Numbered from the stretch's first letter, positions 1 through 7,925 are shown. The stretch is 21,086 bases of DNA from JBDRNO01 sp043811005 (GCA_043811005.1 JBDRNO010000139.1:1-21086), one strand, 5' to 3'. The notes: generated by a model not told the origin, from the sequence alone. Numbers and translations are program-made.

Positions 1-240
1 CACATAATCCCCCTTGTTTTGGTTATTTTTTCTGTCTTTATCCTTTTCGGGAATGTAATCAATAGTAACTTCACCTTCTTTTTTTTGGGGTTGATGGTCG
101 TGCCCAAATTGCCTGTAATGGAGATCTCTTTGTGTTTTACTGATAAAATATTTCATCATAAACGGAAATATAATTCTTGCCACTAAACGAAAAGCAAAAT
201 ACACCAATATAATTATTAACAATATTCTTAGAAAACCCAT
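1..240 (-). CDS. DUF4834-like small membrane protein (3' part cut off by window edge)
   Basis: An open frame begins at the ATG complementary to 238-240 and stays open to the window edge, giving 80 residues without a stop. The protein starts MGFLRILLIIILVYFAFRLV, a single hydrophobic membrane segment, followed by a basic stretch and a hydrophilic tail containing EGEVTIDYIP and a run of Lys/Asp/Asn. A short N-terminal helix followed by an E-G-x-V-T-I-D-Y-I-P motif is how I remember the Bacteroidota DUF4834 family, whose function is unknown. The protein is probably anchored in the inner membrane with a cytoplasmic tail. The C-terminus lies outside the window. An intrinsic terminator separates it from the upstream SprB-repeat gene, so it probably has its own promoter. 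The coding assignment is fairly sure; the family name is from memory. Confidence 0.72.
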   Translation of the reverse strand, partial: MGFLRILLIIILVYFAFRLVARIIFPFMMKYFISKTQRDLHYRQFGHDHQPQKKEGEVTIDYIPEKDKDRKNNQNKGDYV

Positions 241-303
241 GATTGAGATTTACGATTTGAATGCGAATTTACTCAAAAATTAAACGATCGTCCGATTTTT
301 AAT

Positions 304-340
304 AAAAAAGCCCCCGATACACAATACCGGGGGCTTTTAT
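304..340 (-). terminator. Intrinsic terminator after the 761-aa SprB-repeat gene
   Basis: A perfect 11-bp stem (306-316 with 328-338, core GCCCCCG/CGGGGGC) encloses an 11-nt loop. On the minus strand it is followed by a run of T. It starts 18 bp past the stop codon of the minus-strand gene ending at 357. The plus strand also has TTTTATTT after the hairpin, so it could work in both directions. Confidence 0.88.
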
Positions 341-356
341 TTAACTAACGTAAACT

Positions 357-2642
357 TTATTTATGCACTGAAAATTTCCCGCCCTTTAAAGTTATTCCTT
401 TCTCATTAACAATCTTATAAATATACATTCCCCTGGATAATTCAGCGATGCTTACACTGGTAATTTCACCATTTATTGATGCATTCATTATCTGCTTACC
501 TACTATATCAAAGATATAGATCATTGCACCTTCTTTATAACCTGAAATTTTAAAGTTTATAAAGTGGTTTGCAGGATTTGGATAAACTGATATGATTTGT
601 GTAAGATCAACAGCAGGTTGCTGAATACCAACAATAGCGCCCTCAGCAACATTGTAAGTGCCTGCAGCAAGACACCCAGCAGCATCTGTAACTGTAACGG
701 TATAAGGACCGGGAGTAAGACCTGAAATTGTATTTGTGGTGTCTGATGTATTCCACATATAATTATATGGAGTAGTTCCGCCAGATGCAGTTACAGAAGC
801 CGTACCATTATTAGCACCGGCAGCGGTTTCATCAGTACCTGAAACTGTTGCTGTTAATGTGCATCCCGGTGAATTTACTGCTTGTGAACCAACAAAAGCA
901 CATCCATTAGCATCGGTAACTGTAACTGAATAAATACCGACACCGAGACTTGTAGCTGTTGAAGTTGTTTGTCCATCACTCCACAGGTAAGTATAAGGTG
1001 TTGTTCCTCCGGATGCAGCAACAGTAGCTGTGCCATCACCGGCTCCTACTGATGATTCATCCATTCCCGACATTGTTCCAGTTAAAGTACAAACAAAGGC
1101 ATTGATAACTACTGAGCCGGTAGCAGTACAAGGCTCTGCATCAGTAACAGTAACAGTATATGAACTAGGTGCCAGGCCAGTTGCAGTAGATGTGGTTTGT
1201 CCATCACTCCATAAATAAGTGTAAGGAGCTGTTCCGTTTGCAGGAGTTGCAGTAGCCGTACCATCATCGGCACCCACACCGGTTTCATCTGTGCTGGTAA
1301 CTGATACAGTCAAGGTGCATCCACTGGCTGCATTAATTGTTACTGAAGCTGTTTGAGCACAAGCAGCAGCATCAGTGACAGTAATAGTATAGGGTCCAGG
1401 AGCTAAACCAGTAGCAGTTGATGTAGTTTGCCCATCACTCCATAAATATGTGTATGGAAGTGTACCATTTGATGCAGTTACTGTTGCTGTACCATCATTA
1501 GCTCCCGGAGCTGTTTCATCGGTGCTGCTGGTAATTGATGCAGTAATAGCACATCCTCCCGAATTAACTGTTACTGAGCCGGTTACAGAGCAACTGCCGT
1601 TATAATAAACAGTAACCGTATAAGAACCGGCACATAGATTTGTAGCTGTTGCAGTTGTTTGCCCTCCGGGGCTCCATAAATAAGTGTAAGGCCCCATTCC
1701 GCTAGCTGTTACGCTCGCCGTACCATCACATGCACCGGAAGTGCTTTCATTAGTACTGTTCATTGTTAACGTTACAGCAGCAGGCTCGCCAATATTTGCT
1801 GAGGCAGTTGTTGAACCCGCTGCCGCATCAGTTACGGTAACTGTATAAGATCCGGCACATAGACCCGTTGCAGTAGCAGTATTTTGAACAGGTGATGTGT
1901 TCCAGGAATAAGTGTAGGGAGGCGTTCCATCTAAAGTTACTACAGTAGCAGTACCATTACAATCTCCGTTACAAGTGGCATTGGTTGAAGTTGCAGTTGC
2001 GCTTAGTGGACTCGCACCGAAATTTAACACAAAAGCATCAACATACAGTTCACTTCCAACTATTAGTGTTGGTGAGCCAAATAGCATTCCCATACTCGAT
2101 AATGCTACGAGCATCAATGTGTCAGGAGTAGTAATTGTATCATAATAGTTGATAGGCATATTTACAGGTGTCCAGGTAGATACAGGTGCATCTACCAATA
2201 AATACGCTTGTGCAATTACAGCCCTCTGTGCTCCATCCCAGTATGATAATTGAAAAAAAACTACTCCTGTATCACCGCTCATTGGATTTGCTTTATATGT
2301 AAAATCAAATGAAGTGGGTTTTTGAGTGTATGACATGCCAAGTGGAGTACCTAACATAGTAGAACCACCAAGACTTATTAAACCTCCAAGTGGGTCTAAG
2401 CCATAAGGAGCGCCACCCGGCCAACTAACCGTTGTTATTTTAGCAGATGATAAACCCTCTCCTGGATTTGTTGTTTCCTGAAAAATTGTCTGTGGTGAAC
2501 CATAGGGAATTATTTCGTTTGTAGTACTCCAGCCATTGGGATTTGTGCTTGTCCAGGATTCCATGTCCAGATTGGTTTGCGCAAATAATATGCTAATACC
2601 AAAAGCACATAGTGTTGCTGTCAAAAATAATTTTTTCTTCAT
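357..2642 (-). CDS. T9SS-secreted SprB-repeat surface protein (761 aa)
   Basis: Probable secreted, cell-surface or released protein exported by Sec and then the type IX secretion system. Residues 1-22 are a signal peptide ending FAQ. Residues 23-210 form a beta-rich N-terminal domain (LDMESW...NGWST near the start, YVDAFVLNF at the end) resembling the PCMD/carbohydrate-binding-like domains of other T9SS proteins; this is a resemblance only. Residues about 213-669 hold six SprB-type repeats of about 75 residues, each with a D-E-x-G-x-x-DGTAT, PYTYLW and YTVTVTDA pattern. Residues about 684-761 are a type A sorting domain (VYPNPANHFINF, IFDIVGKQ, LSRGMYIYKI). SprB repeats are known from the gliding adhesin of Flavobacterium johnsoniae; an adhesin-like role here is inferred. 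It lies divergent from the 370-aa T9SS gene and ends at a strong terminator. No catalytic domain is visible. Confidence 0.92.
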   Translation of the reverse strand: MKKKLFLTATLCAFGISILFAQTNLDMESWTSTNPNGWSTTNEIIPYGSPQTIFQETTNPGEGLSSAKITTVSWPGGAPYGLDPLGGLISLGGSTMLGTPLGMSYTQKPTSFDFTYKANPMSGDTGVVFFQLSYWDGAQRAVIAQAYLLVDAPVSTWTPVNMPINYYDTITTPDTLMLVALSSMGMLFGSPTLIVGSELYVDAFVLNFGASPLSATATSTNATCNGDCNGTATVVTLDGTPPYTYSWNTSPVQNTATATGLCAGSYTVTVTDAAAGSTTASANIGEPAAVTLTMNSTNESTSGACDGTASVTASGMGPYTYLWSPGGQTTATATNLCAGSYTVTVYYNGSCSVTGSVTVNSGGCAITASITSSTDETAPGANDGTATVTASNGTLPYTYLWSDGQTTSTATGLAPGPYTITVTDAAACAQTASVTINAASGCTLTVSVTSTDETGVGADDGTATATPANGTAPYTYLWSDGQTTSTATGLAPSSYTVTVTDAEPCTATGSVVINAFVCTLTGTMSGMDESSVGAGDGTATVAASGGTTPYTYLWSDGQTTSTATSLGVGIYSVTVTDANGCAFVGSQAVNSPGCTLTATVSGTDETAAGANNGTASVTASGGTTPYNYMWNTSDTTNTISGLTPGPYTVTVTDAAGCLAAGTYNVAEGAIVGIQQPAVDLTQIISVYPNPANHFINFKISGYKEGAMIYIFDIVGKQIMNASINGEITSVSIAELSRGMYIYKIVNEKGITLKGGKFSVHK
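636..2006 (-). repeat. Six tandem SprB-type repeats within the 761-aa protein
   Basis: Six units of about 225 bp encode residues 213-289, 290-363, 365-440, 442-516, 518-592 and 594-669. Units 3, 4 and 5 are the most alike, each carrying PYTYLWSDGQTTSTAT. Units 1 and 2 differ at the start and use LCAGSYTVTV. The similarity is visible in the DNA as recurring blocks such as the one around 960-1000, 1195-1220 and 1430-1455. Confidence 0.9.
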
Positions 2643-2656
2643 GGTTTTTATGTTTT

Positions 2657-2679
2657 AACCCTCGATAATATCGGGGGTT
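2657..2679 (-). promoter_or_regulatory. Stem-loop in the 5' leader of the 761-aa gene
   Basis: AACCCTCGA pairs with TCGGGGGTT around a short AT loop, with one G-T wobble. It ends 14 bp upstream of the minus-strand start codon and has no T-run after it, so it is not a normal terminator. It could affect translation start or mRNA stability; this is inferred only. Confidence 0.4.
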
Positions 2680-2871
2680 GATTAATATTGTAAATTACAT
2701 AAACATTTTTGTTATTTAACAAGCCCGTGTTTTTTATTTGGTAAAAAACAACTTGTCTGTTAAGCAAAAATAGTAAATATTTTTAACCTGTAAAAAAAAC
2801 AGATAAATAATTTGATTATTTTATGATACTAAACTTCCCCCTTGTTAACACAATACCTTCATTGCTGATAA

Positions 2872-2900
2872 TTTGATATTTAAAAAAATTATTATATTTG
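2872..2900 (+). promoter_or_regulatory. Probable Bacteroidota-type promoter of the 370-aa T9SS gene
   Basis: TTTG at 2872-2875 and TATATTTG at 2893-2900 are 17 bp apart. This resembles the Bacteroidota -33 TTTG and -7 TAnnTTTG consensus, with the spacer slightly short. The start codon lies 32 bp after the -7 box, giving a leader of about 30 nt. Confidence 0.55.
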
Positions 2901-2932
2901 TCTTGTAATTATTAACCAAAAACTTACAAATT

Positions 2933-4045
2933 ATGAAAAAGAAATTACTTATTCCATTAATTGTTTTTGCATTTGCCGCCTGTGAAACAGTGAATGCACA
3001 GTGCACACCCGACCCTGTATATACCGGTGCGGGAAACCCTGGAATTTTTCCAACACCTGCTGAAGGAATAGCCGAGGGAGACATTGGAACAGCTTATTTT
3101 CAGAACATGACAGTAATAGTAGCAGCGGATACAACAATTAACACGGCTGATTACGGACTACCTCTTGGTACAATAACAGTCCCGATTAATTCTATTACAA
3201 TTACAAACATCACAGGATTGCCGGCAAACCTGACATCCACCTGTGACCCTCCATCATGTTTGTGGGCTGGAGGGACCGATGGCTGTTTTTATATAGATGG
3301 TATACCTACAGCTACAGGTACGTCAACAGTAACTGTTATGGAAGTAGTAAATATAGAAACACCAGCATATCCCCCTTTATGGGCCGGCGGACCGTTTGAT
3401 CTGCCTGAAAGCCCTGCAGAAGTTTACGAGCTGACAATTAATGATACCGCAACAGTTACTTGTGATGACCCCACCGGATTGACAGCTTCCAACATAACAC
3501 AGACATCTGCTGATCTAAGCTGGACAGCCGCTAATGTCGGAGATACTTATATTGTAGAATGGGGTTTGCAGGGCTTTGCTCCTGGCTCTGGCATCAATTC
3601 AGCAACAGGAACTTCAGTAACCGGAACCAATACTGAAAGTATTACCGGATTAACTGCAAATACAGGGTATGATTTTTATGTAATTGAAGTTTGTGGGATT
3701 GGCGATACTAGTAATCTTGTAGGACCAGAACAATTTAGTACCGACAGCAGTGTTGGTATCAATGTATTGAATATTCCAAAATTTGATATAATACAGAATA
3801 CACCTAATCCTTTTACCATGACAACCAAAATAATATTTACCACACCTGTAGCCGGGATGGTTGAGCTGGCAGTATTCAACTTGCTTGGGAACCAGGTTTA
3901 CTACAAAAACATTAATGCCAAAGCAAGTACAAATACTATAAAGTTTAATTCCGGGAACCTTACTCCGGGTATGTATTTCTATTCTTTGAGCGATGGTGAG
4001 GTTACTCTAACCAAAAGGATGATCATTGCGGATAAACTCAAATAA
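2933..4045 (+). CDS. T9SS-secreted protein with Ig-like and fibronectin III domains (370 aa)
   Basis: Secreted protein of unknown function. Residues 1-23 are a signal peptide ending NAQ; the nearby Cys17 could be read as a lipobox but the context (FAFAAC) is weak. Residues 24-170 start CTPDPVYT and contain DPPSCLWAGGTDGCFYIDGIPT, closely matching the start of the 949-aa protein encoded downstream. Residues about 178-270 are a fibronectin type III domain (PTGLTASNITQTSADLSW, ESITGLTANTGYDFYV). Residues about 283-370 are a type A T9SS sorting domain (NTPNPFTMTTKI, LAVFNLLGNQVY, LTPGMYFYSL). It has no SprB repeats and no recognisable catalytic motif. The gene has its own upstream promoter-like boxes and converges on the 949-aa gene with only 29 bp between stops, where I see no clear terminator hairpin. 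Binding or adhesion is the likeliest role, by inference. Confidence 0.9.
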   Translation: MKKKLLIPLIVFAFAACETVNAQCTPDPVYTGAGNPGIFPTPAEGIAEGDIGTAYFQNMTVIVAADTTINTADYGLPLGTITVPINSITITNITGLPANLTSTCDPPSCLWAGGTDGCFYIDGIPTATGTSTVTVMEVVNIETPAYPPLWAGGPFDLPESPAEVYELTINDTATVTCDDPTGLTASNITQTSADLSWTAANVGDTYIVEWGLQGFAPGSGINSATGTSVTGTNTESITGLTANTGYDFYVIEVCGIGDTSNLVGPEQFSTDSSVGINVLNIPKFDIIQNTPNPFTMTTKIIFTTPVAGMVELAVFNLLGNQVYYKNINAKASTNTIKFNSGNLTPGMYFYSLSDGEVTLTKRMIIADKLK

Positions 4046-4074
4046 TGGAATAGAAAAACTTTATTAAAAATTTG

Positions 4075-6924
4075 TTATCTGCTCACATTAAACTTCCCGT
4101 TTTTTAGTGGCATCGCTTTATTATCAAAGATCTGATAAATATACAATCCTTCTGAAAGCTCAGCTGTATTCACCTGGGTTATGGTATTATCCACAGTAAT
4201 GGATTTTAATTGATTCCCTAAAATATTGAAAATAATTATATGTGAGCTTCTATAATCTGAAATTTCAAAGTTTATAATATTAATAGCAGGATTTGGGTAA
4301 ACCTTAATTAAATTATGATAGCTAACTTTATTTAACCCTGTTCCCACAGATATAGTAACTGAACCGCCAGCAATACACCCCGAATTATCACTAACAGTAA
4401 CCGAATAAGTACCTGAAGCAAGATTGTCGATTGTTGTAGTCGTACCTCCAGTGCTCCATAGATAGGTGTAAGGCGTTGTTCCACCCGATGCAGTTACAGT
4501 GGCTGTGCCATCACTAGCACCAATACTTGTTTCATTAGTGCCTGATACTGTTGCTGATAAATTACTGCTGCTGCATTCAAAAGAATTAACTGCTACTGAG
4601 CCAACATAAGTACATCCATTCGCATCAGTAACAGTAACTGTATATAGATCGGGAGTAAGCCCGCTAATGTCATCCGTTGTTTGCCCTCCGGGGCTCCATA
4701 AATAAGTATAAGGTGGGGTGCTTCCATAGACCAATACGGAAGTTGTACCATCATTACCTCCCGAAATTGTTTCATCAGTACTTGATAATGTTACGAAAAA
4801 GTCAGTAGGTTCAATAATAGTAGCTGTAGCATTAACGTTTCCACTATTTGCATCAGTAACAGTTACCGAATAACTATCTGCACATAGCCCTGTTGCAATA
4901 GCTGTTGTTTGAGCCAAATTATCATCCCACAAATAAGTATATGGAGGTGTACCACCAGTTGCATTTACGGTAGCAGTTCCATTACAAGCGCCATAACATG
5001 TAACATCAGTTGCATTTGCTGTCGCACTAAGGGGGCTTCCACCGGTATTAACTGTTACTGAGGTTGAATAAGTACAACCATTGGCATCCGTAACGGTAAC
5101 TGTATAAGAATCGGCACAAAGCGCTGTAGCTGTTTGGGTTGTTTGTGAAGCGGGGTCATCCCATTGATATGTGTATGCCCCCGTACCCCCGGAAGCAGAG
5201 ATAGAAGCATCACCATCACAGGTACCTGAATCATCAGTACTTGATGGTGATCCCGTAATTGCTGACGGGTCGTTGATATTTAATGTACTACCAGCTTGTG
5301 TGCAAAGATTTCCATCGCGTACCATCACATCATAACTGCCGGCACTTAAGCTGGAAAAGTTACCTGTAGTATTCGGGTATGTGATTCCTCCATCTATGGA
5401 ATATTCCAATGTACCTGTTCCTCCGTTTGCTGTTATCATAATTGTTCCATTGGTTAAACCATAACATGTGATATCGGTTGATGATTCTGAACTAATGGTT
5501 ATTGCCGGAGGTTCAGTAATAGTAAAATTGGCAACAGCTACGCATCCTACATTATCAGTAACCGTAACTGAATATGAACCCTGAGATAAGTTAGTACCTG
5601 TTCCGCCACCGCTCCAGTTATATGTATATGGAGGGGCGCCACCTGAAACTGAAACTGTTGCCGAACCATCACTGCCGCTATTACAACTGACATTAACAAC
5701 ACTGGTTATTGTTGCTGTGGGTGCACCTGCATCATTAACCGACACTATTGTATCTTCCGTACAACCGGTGAAATCGACAACTATTATGGTGTAAGCGCCT
5801 GCTGCTAACCCGGTAGCTGTATAAGTGGTTTGTGAAGCTGGGTCATCCCATAGATAAGTGAATGGAGCAACGCCCCCGCTAACTATACTTACTGAAGCTT
5901 CACCGTCAGAGTTCCCGCAAGTGGCATTCACACTGGCAGTTGCAAGTATAATAGCGGATGGCTCTGAAAGAGTTATAGTGCTGCCGGTTTGTGTACAGAG
6001 GTTGGCATCACGCACTATTACATTATAACTACCTGCACTCAAGCCGGAGAAGTTACCCGTGGTATTCGGATATGTGCTTCCGCCATCTATTGAATAGCTA
6101 AGTGTGCCCGTACCTCCGTTTGCCGTAATAGTAATTGTTCCATCAAACAATCCATTACAGGTAATATTGGTTGATACTTCCGAACTGATAGTAATAGCTG
6201 CCGGTTCATTGATTGTAACAGCATCAACTGCAGGGCAATCATTATTATCCGTAACAGTTACATTATATGTCCCAGCCAGCAAGCCGGTTGCCGTTTGAGT
6301 TGTTTGTGAACCCGGATCATCCCACTGATATGTGTATGGTGTTGCTCCACCTGTTGCTGTGGCTGTAGCAGAACCATCAAAACCTCCATTGCAGCTAACA
6401 TCCGTTGATGTTGTTGCTGCACTTAGAGCAGGTGAAACGTTTATTACATAATAATCAATAGAGTCGTCTTCTTCTGCATAGGTAGGTCCAAAGAACCAAT
6501 CACAATAAACATAAGCAGTAGTATAAGCTACGATATTGTAAGAGCCCGTATTTGTTGGTGTGCCATAAACAGAAATACATCCATCGGTCCCGCCAGCCCA
6601 TGAACAAGAGGGTGGATTACATTCATATTGAAGTCCGGGTGGTGTATTGGCAATGCCTGTTAAAACAACGCTGTCAATTACAATTATGCCTGAAAGAGCA
6701 TCACAATCAGGGTGTGTTGTGTCCGGTGCAACAATAACAGTTATTATCTGATCATAAGGGCAACCAACTGTTGCATCCTGTAAGCCAATAATACTATCAG
6801 GGTGGATACCCGGAATTGTATATTGTGGATCGGGTGTACAAACCTGGGCATAAGTTTGTCCGGACATAAAGACCAATCCTGTAATTACTAATGAAAAAAG
6901 TAATAGAATGTTTTTTTTCATCAT
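4075..6924 (-). CDS. T9SS-secreted SprB-repeat surface protein (949 aa)
   Basis: Large secreted protein, probably a surface adhesin-like fibre. Residues 1-27 are a signal peptide ending YAQ. Residues 28-165 form an N-terminal domain (CTPDPQYT, TVIVAPDTT, NPPSCSWAGGTDGC, YGTPTNTG) shared with the 370-aa neighbour. Residues 167-862 hold nine SprB-type repeats of about 70-80 residues with PYTYLW/PYTYQW and YTVTVTD cores. Repeats 2 and 5 belong to a distinct subtype with YSIDGG-TYPNTTGNF in place of the PYTYxW core. Residues about 873-949 are a type A sorting domain (VYPNPAINIINF, IFNILGNQL, LSEGLYIYQI) very like that of the 761-aa protein. It lies 90 bp downstream of rpmH on the same strand, so read-through is possible, but a secreted adhesin would normally have its own promoter; I found no good TAnnTTTG box in the gap. 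SprB repeats are known from gliding adhesins; the role here is inferred. Confidence 0.92.
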   Translation of the reverse strand: MMKKNILLLFSLVITGLVFMSGQTYAQVCTPDPQYTIPGIHPDSIIGLQDATVGCPYDQIITVIVAPDTTHPDCDALSGIIVIDSVVLTGIANTPPGLQYECNPPSCSWAGGTDGCISVYGTPTNTGSYNIVAYTTAYVYCDWFFGPTYAEEDDSIDYYVINVSPALSAATTSTDVSCNGGFDGSATATATGGATPYTYQWDDPGSQTTQTATGLLAGTYNVTVTDNNDCPAVDAVTINEPAAITISSEVSTNITCNGLFDGTITITANGGTGTLSYSIDGGSTYPNTTGNFSGLSAGSYNVIVRDANLCTQTGSTITLSEPSAIILATASVNATCGNSDGEASVSIVSGGVAPFTYLWDDPASQTTYTATGLAAGAYTIIVVDFTGCTEDTIVSVNDAGAPTATITSVVNVSCNSGSDGSATVSVSGGAPPYTYNWSGGGTGTNLSQGSYSVTVTDNVGCVAVANFTITEPPAITISSESSTDITCYGLTNGTIMITANGGTGTLEYSIDGGITYPNTTGNFSSLSAGSYDVMVRDGNLCTQAGSTLNINDPSAITGSPSSTDDSGTCDGDASISASGGTGAYTYQWDDPASQTTQTATALCADSYTVTVTDANGCTYSTSVTVNTGGSPLSATANATDVTCYGACNGTATVNATGGTPPYTYLWDDNLAQTTAIATGLCADSYSVTVTDANSGNVNATATIIEPTDFFVTLSSTDETISGGNDGTTSVLVYGSTPPYTYLWSPGGQTTDDISGLTPDLYTVTVTDANGCTYVGSVAVNSFECSSSNLSATVSGTNETSIGASDGTATVTASGGTTPYTYLWSTGGTTTTIDNLASGTYSVTVSDNSGCIAGGSVTISVGTGLNKVSYHNLIKVYPNPAINIINFEISDYRSSHIIIFNILGNQLKSITVDNTITQVNTAELSEGLYIYQIFDNKAMPLKNGKFNVSR
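4339..6426 (-). repeat. Nine tandem SprB-type repeats within the 949-aa protein
   Basis: Units cover residues about 167-246, 247-327, 328-406, 407-477, 478-557, 558-633, 634-711, 712-789 and 790-862. Units 2 (5944-6186) and 5 (5254-5493) are about 60/78 identical to each other and differ in type from the rest, so the array is a mix of two repeat classes. Confidence 0.88.
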
Positions 6925-7014
6925 CTATAAATATATTTGATTAAAAATAAGTGTTAATTATCTGCAATATTGGAAGCAATTGTTTCTAAATTCAGTAAAA
7001 AAAGGAAAAATAAA

Positions 7015-7179
7015 CTACCTTATCATTTTAGGCCTTTTTTCGTCCGAAACCGTAAGCTTTTTTCTGCCTTTAGCCCTTCTCCTGTTAAGCGTTTCCTGCC
7101 CATTGACTGTTGACATTCTCTCCCTGAAACCATGCTTGTTCCTTCTTTTTTTTGCGGATGGTTGATAAGTTCTTTTCAT
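7015..7179 (-). CDS. rpmH: 50S ribosomal protein L34
   Basis: This is the small, very basic protein of the large ribosomal subunit. The 54 residues start MKRTYQPSAKKRRNKHGF and continue RERMSTVNGQETLNRRRAKG, the near-invariant L34 signature. The frame is open upstream to 7299, but the ATG at 7179 is chosen because L34 begins at MKRTYQPS and the upstream residues are AT-rich filler. The C-terminal tail after KGRKKLTVS is a few residues longer than in E. coli L34. In many bacteria rpmH is followed by rnpA; here the next gene on the same strand is a T9SS surface protein. rsmG lies 95 bp upstream, with a long perfect inverted repeat in the gap. Confidence 0.97.
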   Translation of the reverse strand: MKRTYQPSAKKRRNKHGFRERMSTVNGQETLNRRRAKGRKKLTVSDEKRPKMIR

Positions 7180-7225
7180 AAAAAATGTTTTAAAAATGCA
7201 AAGATAAATATTTTTTTCGATTAAT

Positions 7226-7297
7226 GTTTTTTTCAAGACGAAGATAAAAATTTCCCCGTATATATAAGCATTTTTCAATCTTCGTCTTGAAAAAAAC
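7226..7297 (-). repeat. Perfect 20-bp inverted repeat spanning the rsmG stop codon
   Basis: The 20-bp arm at 7278-7297 is the exact reverse complement of 7226-7245, with a 32-bp spacer. On the minus strand the first arm encodes the last six residues of RsmG (FFQDED), followed at once by the stop. No T-run follows the second arm, so this is not a canonical intrinsic terminator. It may be a 3'-end stabilising or processing structure between rsmG and rpmH. Confidence 0.8.
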
Positions 7298-7925
7298 ATA
7301 TATATGTCACATTTTTTGTTTCAAAAAATTTTTCTTCAAAATGATCATTTAAATGAAAAATTTTAATAGCAGGGACATGATATTTGCTTGTAGCTATATT
7401 TATTTCATCTCCTTTTAAATATAAAATACCGTTTGACAAATCATTAAAATTTTTAATCCGGAATTTGCCCTTAACCCAATCTGCAATAACAGGTAAGTCT
7501 GTTACGGACCTTCCTATAATAAAATCGAATCTATCCTTCAGCTTTTCAACCCTGATTTGTTCACATGTAACATTATTTAATTCCAACTTCTCATAAACGG
7601 CTTTCACTACCATTATTTTCTTTCCAATAGAATCAACCAAATGAAAATCAGCAGCGGGAAACATGATAGCCAATGGAATACCGGGAAATCCACCGCCTGT
7701 TCCAAGATCTAATATTTTAGTTCCTGGTTTGAAATTAATAATCTTTGCAATTCCTAGTGAATGGAGTACATGATGTTCATACAATCTGACAATGTCTCTC
7801 CTCGATATCACATTTATGCGTGCATTCCAGAATACATAAAGTTGTTTTAGCAGAATAAATTGCTGTAACTGCGTTTCGGAAATATTTGGGAAATATTTTA
7901 ATATCAGGGAATGATCATCCATCAT
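7275..7925 (-). CDS. rsmG: 16S rRNA (guanine-N7)-methyltransferase RsmG
   Basis: RsmG (GidB) transfers a methyl group from S-adenosylmethionine to N7 of G527 (E. coli numbering) of 16S rRNA. Counting from the proposed start, the protein has 216 residues. It contains the family block WNARINVISRRD near residues 33-44, EHHVLHSLG near 50-58 and the SAM-binding motif LDLGTGGGFPGIPLA at about 72-86. The frame is open to 7958, but MMDDHSLILKYFP fits the usual N-terminus better than the extra MIILGLRKIEQ, so 7925 (or 7922) is preferred. The ECF sigma gene ends 47 bp upstream on the same strand, suggesting cotranscription. The last codons form one arm of a perfect inverted repeat. Confidence 0.95.
   Translation of the reverse strand: MMDDHSLILKYFPNISETQLQQFILLKQLYVFWNARINVISRRDIVRLYEHHVLHSLGIAKIINFKPGTKILDLGTGGGFPGIPLAIMFPAADFHLVDSIGKKIMVVKAVYEKLELNNVTCEQIRVEKLKDRFDFIIGRSVTDLPVIADWVKGKFRIKNFNDLSNGILYLKGDEINIATSKYHVPAIKIFHLNDHFEEKFFETKNVTYICFFQDED

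Larger units (their letters stand above)
2643..2932. other. Divergent intergenic region between two T9SS genes
   Basis: This AT-rich 290 bp separates two divergently transcribed secreted-protein genes. It holds the leader stem-loop at 2657-2679, a second stem-loop at 2719-2756 (9-bp stem TGTTTTTTA/TAAAAAACA nested inside ACAAG/CTTGT), a minus-strand TATTTTTG box at 2765-2772 and the plus-strand promoter near 2872-2900. No convincing gene lies inside it. Confidence 0.6.

Noticed and set aside
2981..3000. Lipoprotein signal in the 370-aa protein (Cys17)
   Set aside because: The residues before the Cys do not make a clear lipobox, and the protein has a T9SS sorting domain with a better NAQ cleavage site six residues later.
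636..6426. Regularly spaced repeats considered as CRISPR or satellite DNA
   Set aside because: The repeats are about 225-240 bp, in frame and encode SprB-type protein domains with conserved residues; there are no short identical repeats with unique spacers.
6980..7165. Plus-strand 61-codon frame over rpmH
   Set aside because: It is antisense to the clear rpmH gene and has no recognisable family.
7180..7299. 40-residue N-terminal extension of L34
   Set aside because: L34 starts at MKRTYQPS almost universally, and the extension overlaps the rsmG 3' end and the inverted repeat.
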